Shown: positions 12,775 to 23,449 of the stretch, one piece after another
How the letters are laid out: each line of letters begins with the position of its first letter
Position numbering within the stretch: the stretch's first letter is position 1
Source of the DNA: Rhizoctonia solani
Taxonomy: Eukaryota > Basidiomycota > Agaricomycetes > Cantharellales > Ceratobasidiaceae
NCBI RefSeq assembly: GCF_016906535.1
Contig: NC_057370.1
Location: 2,480,001 to 2,544,000, forward strand
Reading direction: 5' to 3'
Length of the DNA: 64,000 bases
The notes under the pieces: generated by a model
What the model was told of the DNA's origin: nothing
Database searches by the model: none
What the model saw: the letters and a program-made list of their open reading frames with translations, nothing else
Program-made: the position numbers and the translations under genes

Positions 12775-13283
12775 AATCGGGGCGGTTGTTGAGTGCCTTG
12801 AGGTATTAGACAAAATTATGTATCAACAGAAGGCAGCACTTGATTTAATTGTCTAGAATACAACACATTCGTGGCGTCTGAAGTAAAACTGTGTATAATT
12901 GGGGGTCGTTTGGGTAGCCCTTTGCCAGGATCCAACTAAACTCCTTGAAATTGCTTGTGTGACTACCACGGGTCCCAGTTCTTAGAGCCTTATGAGAGAA
13001 ACCGTTACTTAAATTAGTGCAGTAGTAAGGTCTAGGTAACGCACCCAAGGCATCAAAACTGTATAGGTAATAATGTGATGACTATATGATTAAATTTGCT
13101 GACCCCCATGCTGATCTTGCAGGCCTACTCCTAGCCATTGATATGTATAATACAGCCATAGTCAAACTGTTGTAAAATAAGCGTGGGTGCGCAAGCTAAA
13201 AGGCTAGCTGATTTATTATTGGTTTAGATGTAATACATTGGGGCCCAACAGGCTGTCCTTTGAAACAACTCTCATTGGCTTCT
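12775..13283. other. Intergenic, OST1 and P450 3' sides
   Basis: AT-rich stretch between convergent gene ends. No supported feature. Confidence 0.4.
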
Positions 13284-15564
13284 TCACACTTTCTCGCGCG
13301 GTGTAAAGATCAGATGGCAGCGGTCGTAACGAGAACGGAACCCATTCGCCTCAAAAGGTCGCATGGACTTTGGCGTTGTCTCTGGCGCTACTGCAATCTT
13401 GAATTTACGGATGAGAGCCCCGATAATAAGGCGCATTTGATAAACGGCGAGGCTTTATCGATGAAATTGATCAGTCACATAATTATATAACGAAAATGGT
13501 TTGAGACGTACTTGCCACCTGGACAGCGACGAGTTCCGACGCCGAATGGTACAAGCAACTTTCGCCTTTCATCCAAGTTCTCACTCTCGAGCCATCGAGA
13601 TGGGTCACTGTGAAGTGGCACCGGAATCAATGCGCGAAATTGGAGGTTGGTATTTACTTACAATGCATCAGCATTCGGGAATAAATCAGGACGCTGTCTA
13701 CATATACTCAGTGCCTGAGTAGTAAGTACAGTCCCTTCGGGAACGAAGTATCCCATGACGTCCAACCCCCCCTAAGGTTTAAGTTTTAGTAGGTATCGAA
13801 GGAATCAGAAGGCTCTAACTCACTTTAGGGACAACGCGGCTTCCAGTCAATGCTACGGGTGGGCGGAAGCGCAGCCCTTCTTTGATTGTAGCATCCTGGA
13901 AAATACCATTAGTTAAAGGGGTTAAATGAGAGACTTTGAGCTCGAGAATATACCAAGAGTTTTAATGTGTCTAGTTCGTTGTTTCCCGTAACTGTTTGAA
14001 GTTCCGAATATAAATGTTCGACAAGTCCCGGATTCTTTGCCAGTTCGTACATAATAAATCTATAGGTATATGCGTTAAACTTTGTTCTGCTCCATTATAG
14101 ATTTACTTACGCAATGGTAGAGGAAGTGGTTTCGGTGGCCGCAAGACTATTTATGACATGCATTGAATTTATGCATTCGTAGCGTAAATGGCAAGAACTT
14201 ACAGTTGACCAGCCATCTCCGAGCTTATTTCAGAATGGGTCCAATTCACTTTCTCTCCCTTCTCACTTTGAGTGAACACTGGTAGACACTTGGGGCTTCT
14301 TCCTCGTCCATGGGGCCGCTGGTAGCCTCGGCTTGTTTGTAAAGATCTTCCCCAAGCTTTTGGTAATATCTTAGGCTGAGTTATGCAACGTTAACAGCTA
14401 ACATACCTTGTACAACAATTCGCTAGACTTGATGCGGTAGCGCGCTTTGGCTGATGGCCCATATCGTAACCAATTAATCATCCATTCGGGAAACACCAGT
14501 CTCCAGACGACCAAAAAGTTGTACTCGCCAACAACCTCGGGAAACTCGTCTCCCTTCAAACGGACAGATGCTCCGCCTAGAATAATCTGGCTGATGTACA
14601 AGGTTGTCATGCGGAGTTGATGTACTATATCAACCGACTCTTCCCCATTGGCGCGCGTAATATTTGATACCATTTCGCCAACATATGTTTCAAATAGGGG
14701 AAGCCAGTACTTCAAATGCCGTGTCGTCGTAGCCATCATAACGGGCCGACGACGTGGACGAGCAATATCCATCTGCCTGGATAGAAGGCATGTTCTCAGT
14801 AAGCCAGGCAACAAGTTGAAGGTAAGCGCAGACTCCTACGGGTAGGTGACTGTCCAGTCATGACCACCAATGCGAAGAGCCCTAATAGCTTTGGGTGCTG
14901 TGTCCAGATTTTGCTTAGCAAATGCGGCTGTAAGCGCAGCAGGATCGTTGACAAGAACCATGTTGGGAGAGATACGAATAATTGGACCATAAATCTTTAA
15001 TATGTGGGTCATAAGCAAAACAGAGAAGAATAAAATTCTATGGAATTAAGACTTACTGAGAGAAGATCATCAGCTGTAAACGAGAGCTTGCCCTGCCAAC
15101 GCTGCCATCGAATCCACAAACTAGTGGCAGCGGGCAGGAGGCCCGCTTGACAAGAACCATGTTGGGAGAGATACGAATAATTGGACCATAAATCTTTAAT
15201 ATGTGGGTCATAAGCAAAACAGAGAAGAATAAAATTCTATGGAATTAAGACTTACTGAGAAGATCATCAGCTGTAAACGAGAGCTTGCCCTGCCAACGCT
15301 GCCATCGAATCCACAAACTAGTGGCAGCGGGCAGGAGGGGGCCAGGAATACGCTTCAGGGGTGGAAATAAACGTTATAGAAACTCTGTATATCATCCAGG
15401 TTGTTCAGAAGATTAAGAAATCATTTTTGGCCCTTGGGTGCACTTACCAACAACATCCACAGGATACTCCATGCAGCAGCGACATAGCAGAGGTTTGTCT
15501 GCCAAGAAGATATGATAAAACCAGGTAACCAAGTAAAAATACCGTTGGAATCGGAGCTGCTCAT
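13284..15564 (-). pseudogene. Cytochrome P450 monooxygenase, disrupted
   Basis: Heme-thiolate monooxygenase of the fungal microsomal type. The start is the ATG at 15564 (MSSSDSNGIFTWLPGF) with an N-terminal membrane anchor (CYVAAAWSILWMLL). It continues with YGPIIRISPNMVLVNDP, a helix-C region near RPRRRPVMMA, the I-helix AATETTSSTIA, the K-helix ExxR (IKEGLRFRPP), and the heme loop FGVGTRRCPGG near 13530. The last exon ends HLIFTPREKV with stop at 13284-13286. There are two defects. Near 15357-15361 one C appears missing from a C-run (FHP then stop, where LKRIPGPLLP is expected). In addition, about 190 bp containing an exon and its flanks is duplicated in tandem. All signature residues are present, so the locus may be recently broken or misassembled. 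Confidence 0.82.
14950..15337. repeat. Direct tandem duplication inside the P450 gene
   Basis: The block at about 14950-15139 recurs at about 15149-15337 with near identity. The clearest difference is GAGAGAAGATC versus GAGAAGATC, and the repeat period is 197-199 bp. The unit carries the P450 exon coding for YGPIIRISPNMVLV, one intron and the end of the preceding exon (WIRWQRWQGKLSFTADDLL). Confidence 0.9.
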
Positions 15565-16065
15565 ACTAATGAGCGCGTACGGTGGGCTAGAGAATGTTGC
15601 TTCATAACCAGATTCTGACCCTTATTTATAAAGCACTTACTGCATGATAGGTCGGTGCGCATATAACGAATGTGATACCCATACGTCTATCATCCACATG
15701 TTTAGCAGCGCCCGCGATGTCAGTGGCAAACCAAGGCTGAGAATTCATATGATGCCCCTGTAATCTAGAATCACTTTAGTGTCCAAAAGTTCAGCCCGAG
15801 TTAACCCAAGGCTGAACTTGACGTACACGCAATAGTGCCTATTAAATTATCCGCTCTATTTACAAACACGCTCGTGGCGATGTCTTGAGGTTGTGGAATG
15901 ATTTCACGGAGCATCTATATGGTCCGGAACGTAAGGTGGTACTACATGTGCGCGATCTATACCGCTTTGTTAGACTCGCAACCAGTCGCACTTCAGACTG
16001 CGGTATCTGAGGGCAAAAGGGTTATGTAAGATATGATGAGATAAGCTAATATATGAGAGGAGGTG
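15565..16065. other. Intergenic with one unresolved coding-like stretch
   Basis: On the minus strand around 15920-15640 two open segments could be exons: MLREIIPQPQDIATSVFVNR and then NSQPWFATDIAGAAKHVDDR, the latter ending at a GTAAGT donor near 15640. The phases between them do not join cleanly and I do not recognise the family. It could be a gene remnant. Confidence 0.25.
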
Positions 16066-16084
16066 CAGTCTTATGTAGCGACTG
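16066..16084. repeat. Left-end hairpin of the RecQ-DUF6589 element
   Basis: CAGTC and GACTG form a 5-bp stem around a 9-base loop, directly abutting the left inverted repeat. Confidence 0.55.
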
Positions 16085-16135
16085 GGACAACAGTCTAGGT
16101 GTTCCGACGATCCCTGACATATGTAAGCAGAGATG
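16082..16135 (+). repeat. Left terminal inverted repeat
   Basis: This 54-nt arm pairs with the reverse complement of 35032-35085 with seven mismatches. Positions 16112-16135 match perfectly (24 nt). Confidence 0.88.
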
Positions 16136-16337
16136 ATCGGAAGAACCTCGGTAAAATATAACGTAAGCCTCTCAGCCTAGGCAAGAGTCACACCGCCTAG
16201 GTATGGCGTGAGAGTGGACAAGGTTGTGATCAAAGGACGCTTACTAAGAGTGAGATTGTGACATAGGTACATTCGATGTGCATGGAAGTCTTAAAATACA
16301 TGATTTCAACATTAATGTACGACACTTGAAATCTGAG

Positions 16338-17052
16338 CTAGCCAAACCGCATTTTGCGAACCTGGCTCTGAGATAGATCCTGGAGATTAGCTCTCTTCTG
16401 CAATGGAACAACAGGGGTCATATGCGCGGGTAGCATTGGCGTAGTCAAGACTTGCCATTGAGAGCGAGGTGACGCTGGACCAATAATGAGTTCAGAATAG
16501 GTTGTGCCCCCGCTATTTGGCCTCTGGGGGGCTTTGTTGTCCACTTGAGAGTCCCTTGTTGGATCATTCACAGCCGGTCTTGGCACTGGTGCTTGCTTCA
16601 GAAGATCAAGTAATTCTCCTCCGTAGTGACCCCAATACCCCCAACTGCCCTTGAGAAGTCTTGCCAGATTTGTACCCAGGGCGATATCTGGCCGGTTTGC
16701 AATCAAGTGTATGGTTTGGTCATCAAGAAGTGCGTTCGGAGCCCATTGTACGTGTGAGTGATCTCTCTTGGGTTGAGTTGCCCCTTTTTTGCTTGTACTA
16801 CCCGACGCCTTGTTTTGGGAGGTGGTACACGCACTTTGTCAAGAACCGAGGGATTGCAAACGTCGCAACAGGGAACGCCTGAGGAGAGAAGAACTTTTGC
16901 GTCTTAAAATCAGTTATCACTGAATAAAGTAAGCTGAATTTGAGAAATCTTACCAGGAGTAGGGTTATTGAACACGCGGGTAAGGATAGCGCGACGACAA
17001 GAGGTTGTTTGGATAAACGCATAAATCCCTCCACCTGGTGAGTCTTCCCGTA
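16338..17052 (-). pseudogene. RecQ-family helicase, 3' part (split by chromovirus copy 1)
   Basis: Continuation of the helicase gene whose 5' part lies at 23450-24933. After removal of the chromovirus and one copy of the duplicated CCGTA, codons read straight across the junction from ...GEIEIR to EDSPGGGIYAFIQTTSCRRA. This is the zinc-region-like part of RecQ C-termini, with CRRAILTRVF. After one intron it continues GVPCCDVCNPSVLDKVRVPP, and the tail runs WAPNALLDDQTIHLIANRPD to the stop at 16338-16340. Near 16785-16790 the frame needs one extra A in an A-run (A6 where A7 restores VVQAKKGATQPKRD). The gene fragment lies about 200 bp inside the left terminal inverted repeat. Confidence 0.82.
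17048..17052. repeat. Target-site duplication CCGTA, left copy
   Basis: The same five bases occur at 23450-23454 directly after the right LTR of copy 1. Confidence 0.93.
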
Positions 17053-17623
17053 TGTCCTAGACGTCTATAAGGACGTCGAGGGTGCGGGCGCTTGTGGCCG
17101 TGTGACTAATACAATGAACCGCTTAAGGCGGCGGCGAGGTACCCTACGACGACGAGAACTATCTACGACAACACATGCTGTAAGGCGGCGGCGAGCTACG
17201 TATGTACAGCGAGAACGACGCTTAAGGCGTGTAACTAAGTAACTTACTGGGCTGTAAGGCCCTCGTACAGTGTTGAATGCGACAAGAGGTAATTGACCTG
17301 GGTGTTACCATGGTCGGTTGTCCTCCTTATATATTCTACAGGGTGACTAATTACAAATACATCATATCAAATATCTAATCCAATAAGAACCCCGCTCCGC
17401 AGTCGGCCTTACTCATGCATACGTGTCACTGACGTGTCATAGTGATGTCATCAGGTGGAGGTGGCTACGTATGCTGAGGTAAGCGCGGAAGGGGACGTGG
17501 CTTGGCGCTCAGCGTATGATATATAAGCGCCGAGGTCACGTGATCAAAAATGTTGTCCGTTTGCCTTCGTTTAAATTCGAGAAAATGGGAATAAATTCCC
17601 TGGTATCGAGTGTGTCTACGACA
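17053..17623 (-). repeat. Copy 1 3' LTR (left)
   Basis: A 571-bp LTR beginning TGTCC and ending GACA. It contains the TATATAA motif and TAAGGC-containing hairpins shared with the other LTRs. Confidence 0.93.
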
Positions 17624-20600
17624 CTGCCCCCCCTCTAAGGGCCTTGGCAGCGCCGAGGGCCTTCTTTCTCATTTCTTTTTTGTATTCTTTCAAAATTTTT
17701 TTTGCATTTTTGAGGTTTTCTCGGGGCTCCCACGTGTTTTCCTCTGGTCCGTAGCCCTTCCATTGACTCTGAAGAACCAATTTCCGTTCCTTTCTTCCAT
17801 GTCTGTTATCCCTTCTACTTTGTATCCTCTTCCCCGTCCACGGTGACTGGAGGGGGGCGATTTTCAAAGGTGCGCTTTTTGTCCCTCTTCACCTTAGATA
17901 AGAGTCCCACATAGAAGACATTATGGATCCGCATGGTTGGGGGGAGTTCCAAGCGGTAAGCTCTGTCGGAGATTTTCTCGGTTATTTTGAAGGGGCCTAG
18001 GCGTTGTTCAGTTAGCTTTGGACTAAGGGTCTTCAGCTTCACATTTTTGGCGTCCAGCCAGGCTTCTTCCCCAATTTTGAATTCAAGTGGTTCTCCTGCT
18101 TCTCCGGCTACCATGCGTGTCTTTGATTGCCGGAGTGCTGCCTCTATTTCCCGCCATTGTTCTTCCATCTGGGTTGCCAAATTGTCTGCCTCGGGGACAT
18201 CTGTTGGGACATTACTTGGAGTCAAGGAAGGTTCCCAGCCATAAAGTGCCTTGAAGGGAGATTTGCCTGTCGAGCTGTGTACTGCGTTGTTGTAGGCGAA
18301 TTCCGCCATTGGTAGCCACTTGACCCAGTCTTTCTGGTTTACCCCTGAGTATGCCCGTAAAAGTGTTCCACCGTGGGGTTCACACGTTCTGTTTGCCCGT
18401 CGCTTTGAGGATGGTAGGCCGAAGAGAAGTGGGGGTCTATCCCCAGGCGTTGGTACAGCGCCTTTAGGAACTTGTTATTAAAAACCCGTCCACGGTCTGA
18501 TATTGTCTTCTCAGGCATGCCATATCATTTCCACACATGGCGTAGGAATAGGTCTGCTAACTCCGGGGCCTTGAGCTTCTTAGAACATTCTACCAGGATT
18601 ACGTACTTAGTGAAGCTATCCACGATGACCAGGATAGAGTCACTATTTCCGTCTCTGGGCAGGTCCACTATCATGTCATACAACACATGTTGCCACGGGC
18701 GTGATGGGAGTTCTAACGGCTGAGGTGGGATGGATCCGTACTTGGGCTTTCTGATGCGTTGGCATGTTTCACAAGAATCAACATGCCAGTATGTGTCAGC
18801 CCGGATGCCAGGCCAGTAGTAGTTCCTAGATACCAGTTCTAGAGTCCGTTGCCTGCCCGGGTGACCAGCTAGAGGGCTGTCGTGGAATATGCGAAGCAAG
18901 TCCGTTCTCAATGTTCCAACGTCTGGTACCACAATTCTCCCTTGGTAAAATAGTAGGCTGGCTTCCATTTTGTAGTCCCTGAATGCCCGTTTGATAGAAG
19001 GCGGGGCCTTTGACTCATTTTGAAGGAATTGTAGAATTTCCTCCAGGGATTCGTCCTGGTCTAGGGACATTTCAATTTGCCGTTGTAGTTCCTTTTCAGG
19101 TGTGACTAGGGCAAGGTTGGCGAAAACGGGGTCTGGCAACATGGTCTGATCGGCGGGAGGAGTATCCGCATGGTCGGAGCGGCGGGATAGGGCGTCTGGT
19201 TTGCCGGATTGCTTACCCGGCCGGTACACAATTTGGAAGTTGTACCCGGCAAGTAGTAGGTGCCAACGCGCGTGACGACGGTTGAAGGTGCGGGATTCCT
19301 TCCAGTACTCTAGGTTACGGTGATCGGTAAACACGGTGATAGGGTGGAGGGTTCCTTCCAAGAAGATGCGCCAATATTCAAAGGAGCGGATGATGCTAGA
19401 AGCTCCTTATCATGTGTATCGTAATTCTGCTCAGCGCCTTTGAAGGATTCCGACAGAAAGCCTAGTGGATGAAGACGGCCATCTTCCTGACGTTGACTCA
19501 GTATGGAACCCAGGGCTGCACCGGAGGCATCTGTTTCCAGGAAGTAGGGTTTGGATGGATTGGCGTGGCAAAGGACTGGTGCGTTTGTGATGGCGTCCTT
19601 AAGCCCCTGGAAGGCTTCCTGTTCCTTGGTCTCCCATTTCCAGACTGTATCCTTCTTGACAAGATTGTGCAGTGGTCTGGCCATGTGGCTAAAGTTGGCA
19701 ACAAATCAACGGAGGAAGTTGGCAAAGCCTAGGAACGACTGGACTTCCTTAACCTTAGTAGGTACCGGCCATTCTTGCACCGCTTGGATCTTGAGCTTAT
19801 CCAAGCTAAAACCTTTATCAGAGACAATGATCCCAAGGTATTCCACAGAGGTGACGTGAAAGGTACATTTGGATGCCTTGCAGAATAGCTGGTTCTCCAT
19901 TAACCGCTTCAGGACCTCATGAACGTGTTGCGTGTGTGATGCGTCATCCGTGGAGTAAATAAGGATATCATCAAGGTAAATGATGACGCATACATCAAGC
20001 AAGTCTTTGAATAACTCGTTCATGAAGTGCTGGAAGGCCGCGGGTGCGTTTGTCAAGCCAAAGGTCATGACCAGGGACTCGTATAAGCCATATTTGGTAC
20101 GGAAGGCAGTTTTCCATTCGTCGCCTTCTTTTACCCGGACATTGTTGTACCCCCATCTTAGGTCTAGCTTAGTAAAGATCTTGGCGCCGCGGAGCTGGGC
20201 CATGAGATCATCTGGGCGAGGCAACGGATAGACGTTCTTTTTTGTCCGGTTATTGAGGCGGCGGTAGTCAACAACCAATCGGCGGGAGCCATCCTTTTTT
20301 GGAACAAACATAACAGGGGAGCTAATTGAGGATTTGCTAGGACGGATCTTTCCCGCTTTCAACTCGTCCCTGAGCCAATCCCTGAGAGTGGCGGATTCGG
20401 CGTCCGTCATGCTGTACAGGGGAGAGTTCAGGGGACCCTCTTCTGTGAGCTCGATCCCTATATCGTAGTGCCTATGAGGGGGAAGCTTGTTGAATTCCTC
20501 CTCTCCAAATACCTTGGCGTATCTATGGTATTCGGAGGTACTCCTTCAAGTGGGTTCTTGTCTGCTTCCTCCTCCTCGGCAATGGCCACATGTTCTGGCG

Positions 20601-21041
20601 GAGTGTGTGGGAAGGAGAGGGTGCGCGTATTCCAGTCTATTTCTGGGTTGTGGGCGTCTAACCATTTCAAACCTAGGATGGCCGCGTGACTGCCGGTGTT
20701 GCAGATGAGGAAGGTTTCCGTCATCTTTTTGCCATCATAGGTGAAGGTAAGTACTGCTTTCTTCCAGATTTTTCCTGCCTGGGGGCTCGACCCATCAAGC
20801 ATAGTAACGGTACGGGGTGAGGGGAGGTCAATGAGTGGGAGGCGGAGTGATTCCGCGGTACGGGGGTGTAAAAATGACAATGTAGCGCCTGAATCTATCA
20901 GGACTTCTATTGTTTCCGCTTTTTTCTCTGGCTGTATTGGAATTGTGAAGAGTGGTGCGATTCTATTGGTAGACGATATATTACAAAATTCCAGACATAA
21001 ACCAGAGTCCTTGGGGTCCCTGCGCGCGGCATCAGGTACCC
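17616..21041 (-). pseudogene. Copy 1 pol remnant (protease, RT, RNase H, integrase, chromodomain)
   Basis: Broken into at least six open pieces. Visible parts are a retropepsin-like stretch (protease region near 20880), RT with YLDDILIYS near 19960, RNase H FLETDASGAALG near 19540, and integrase HHCC plus core (LYDMIVDLP, which keeps the first catalytic Asp). The C-terminal chromodomain reads WKGYGPEENTWEPRENLKNA near 17750. Most breaks are single-base losses relative to copy 2. It cannot make a full polyprotein. Confidence 0.9.
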
Positions 21042-22393
21042 TTACTCTTTTCCCGCTTGGTACTTGGAGTCTTCGCCAATCTTGGCGGCTTCCTTAGTCT
21101 TTCCCTTGTCCTCAATAGGGGTAGCTTTCCAACCCGTGCGGCATTCCGCAAACTTGTGGCCCATTTTGCCACACTTGATGCAGGCGCCAGCGGCGCGGCG
21201 GCGATTTCGTTCTTCTTCCGACACAAAGTTAGGGTCGTCGGAGAGCTTCTTTGAACCGGTGCTGAACTGGCTGGTACTCGTCCCCCTTGCGGGGTTGGAC
21301 TGTTTGCTAGGCTTACTATCCTTCGGCGGATGGCTAGCACGCTCTTCACGAAGAGCGTTATCGATAACGAGTGCTGCATTCTGCAGCTCGAGGAGGGTTC
21401 GGGGGCAATGCTTGCGGGTTGCGATTTGACGGCTGACCTCCCAGTGGAGGCCTCGGGCAAACTGGCCTCAAAGGGCCGCGTCGTTCCAGTCCAGTTCCAT
21501 TGCTAAGGTCCTGAACTTTGTGATGTAGTCCGCACAGGTGCCGGACTGGGTGAGGGTGGTGATTTTCCGCTCGCGGCCCTTGTGGCATCAGGGTTGCCAA
21601 ACGCTGCCAGAAACTCTGATTTGAACCCTTTGACCGTCTGGATGATTGCCCGGTGTGACCCAAGCTGGTCAAGGTGAGGGTGGGCCCATGCTCCCGCGGA
21701 ATCCTTCATGTTCATCAGAAGGAAGGATAGGACTTCTTGGTCCGTGGGAAACATGCGTGAGTTTAGCCGGGTCCAGGCCAGCATCCTTGTAAGCCACTGC
21801 TTGGCTTTGCTCCCGATCTTGCCTGTATAGGCGTCTGGGTGGTCTACTTTGACCGGGGCGGGATAGGTGGCGGCTGGAGCCGGAGGTGGAGGGGCAGGTA
21901 CTCCAATGGGGGATCGGAGACGCGGAGATGGAAGGGGAGAAGGGACTCGCGGGGGTATGGCCCTCTGGGGGGCTGGCTGGGCAAAACTGGGAAGCCCTTT
22001 TGGTTGCTCGGGCCAGAAGGAGGGCCCACTAACCGATCCAATAGGCTTGGTCTTGTGTAGGGGGCGTGGCGTTGCTTCCACGACCGGGGGCTTGGCTTCT
22101 TCTGGGGTCCTTGGCCCATGGGATTGGAGGCTTCGAAGCCCATCCTTGACAACATCGACGGTTTGGGAAATATTTTCGACGTTGGTTTGGGTCTTGATCC
22201 CCGTTTCCTTGACTTCTTCGAGCTTTTGCTCGAGGTTCTCGACTTGGCTGAGGAGGCCAAGGAGGAGGCGGGTAACCCGCTCAAGGGAGACTTCCCCAAG
22301 TTCGATAGGGGTGGCTGACGGAAGTTGGGGTCCCAGGTCTCTCGGATCAAAAGGGGACTGGGCTCGAGAGGATGTCCGGGAACGGGTTGCCAT
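21042..22393 (-). pseudogene. Copy 1 gag remnant
   Basis: Homologous to the copy 2 gag from MATRSR at 22393. It is open to about 21560, where one base is lost (DATRAAS for DATRAAE), then continues in other frames to the zinc knuckle CIKCGKMGHKFAEC and the stop at 21042-21044. The slippery heptamer upstream of the stop is conserved at 21048-21054. Confidence 0.88.
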
Positions 22394-22877
22394 CGTAGGA
22401 GCGGGGTAGGAGCGGCCAGCGTGAGATGATGCCCGCGAGGACAAGCGAGTAGGAGTGCGGGATGTAATGGTGGAAATGGGGGGGACTAGTAGATGCCTGT
22501 GTCAGGACTTATGAGCGCTTTATTACTCGATCGCTAAGACCTTGCGTCAAACAACCTAGCGTTGAACAGTAGGAATTACTAATCACAGCCGTGGGCGGGC
22601 ATGATGTAGAATCCAATCTCTGCAAGCGGGTGTATTGGCTGTCTAGGTCCGCTGGTAAAAGGTGCGGCGACCGGGGTATGCGGGCGATAGGGAATTCTTG
22701 CCTTATAGCAATTTGGTACTAGGAGGGGACGACGCTGGTTTGATTATTAACAGCAAAAGGCAATCCCGATCTCCGGTATTTCCCTCGTGCTAGTACAAGG
22801 TTCCTTCTCGTTGTTGGGCTAAGTGTGGTGGGTGCGGGTAGGCACGGTTTGCAACCAACTTAAGGTTGATTACCTAG

Positions 22878-23449
22878 TCCTAGACGTCTATAAGGACGTC
22901 GAGGGTGCGGGCGCTTGTGGCCGTGTGACTAATACAATGAACCGCTTAAGGCGGCGGCGAGGTACCCTACGACGACGAGCTAACTATCTACGACAACCAC
23001 ATGCTGTAAGGCGGCGGCGAGCTACGTATGTACAGCAAGAACGACGCTTAAGGCGTGTAACTAAGTAACTTACTGGGCTGTAAGGCCCTCGTACAGTGTT
23101 GAATGCGACAAGAGGTAATTGACCTGGGTGTTACCATGGTCGGTTGTCCTCCTTATATATTCTACAGGGTGACTAATTACAAATACATCATATCAAATAT
23201 CTAATCCAATAAGAACCCCGCTCCGCAGTCGGCCTTACTCATGCATACGTGTCACTGACGTGTCATAGTGATGTCATCAGGTGGAGGTGGCTACGTATGC
23301 TGAGGTAAGCGCGGAAGGGGACGTGGCTTGGCGCTCAGCGTATGATATATAAGCGCCGAGGTCACGTGATCAAAAATGTTGTCCGTTTGCCTTCGTTTAA
23401 ATTCGAGAAAATGGGAATAAATTCCCTGGTATTGAGTGTGTCTACGACA
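22878..23449 (-). repeat. Copy 1 5' LTR (right)
   Basis: A 572-bp LTR, the partner of 17053-17623. It is followed by the target duplication CCGTA at 23450-23454. It lacks the two terminal bases TG at its left end. Confidence 0.93.

Larger units (their letters stand above)
17053..23449 (-). mobile_element. Ty3/Gypsy chromovirus copy 1, degenerate
   Basis: Complete LTR retrotransposon on the minus strand, flanked by CCGTA on both sides. LTRs are at 17053-17623 and 22878-23449. The internal region has gag and pol in the same order as copy 2 (roughly 80-85% similar by eye), but both frames are repeatedly broken. The right LTR lacks the first TG (junction CTAG|TCCTAG where copy 2 has CTAG|TGTCCTAG). 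The two LTRs also differ by small indels near 17150-17175 versus 22980-23000. It lies inside the RecQ helicase gene. Confidence 0.95.

Noticed and set aside
17610..22444. Plus-strand open frames across both chromoviruses
   Set aside because: They mirror the conserved minus-strand pol and gag codons and carry no domains.
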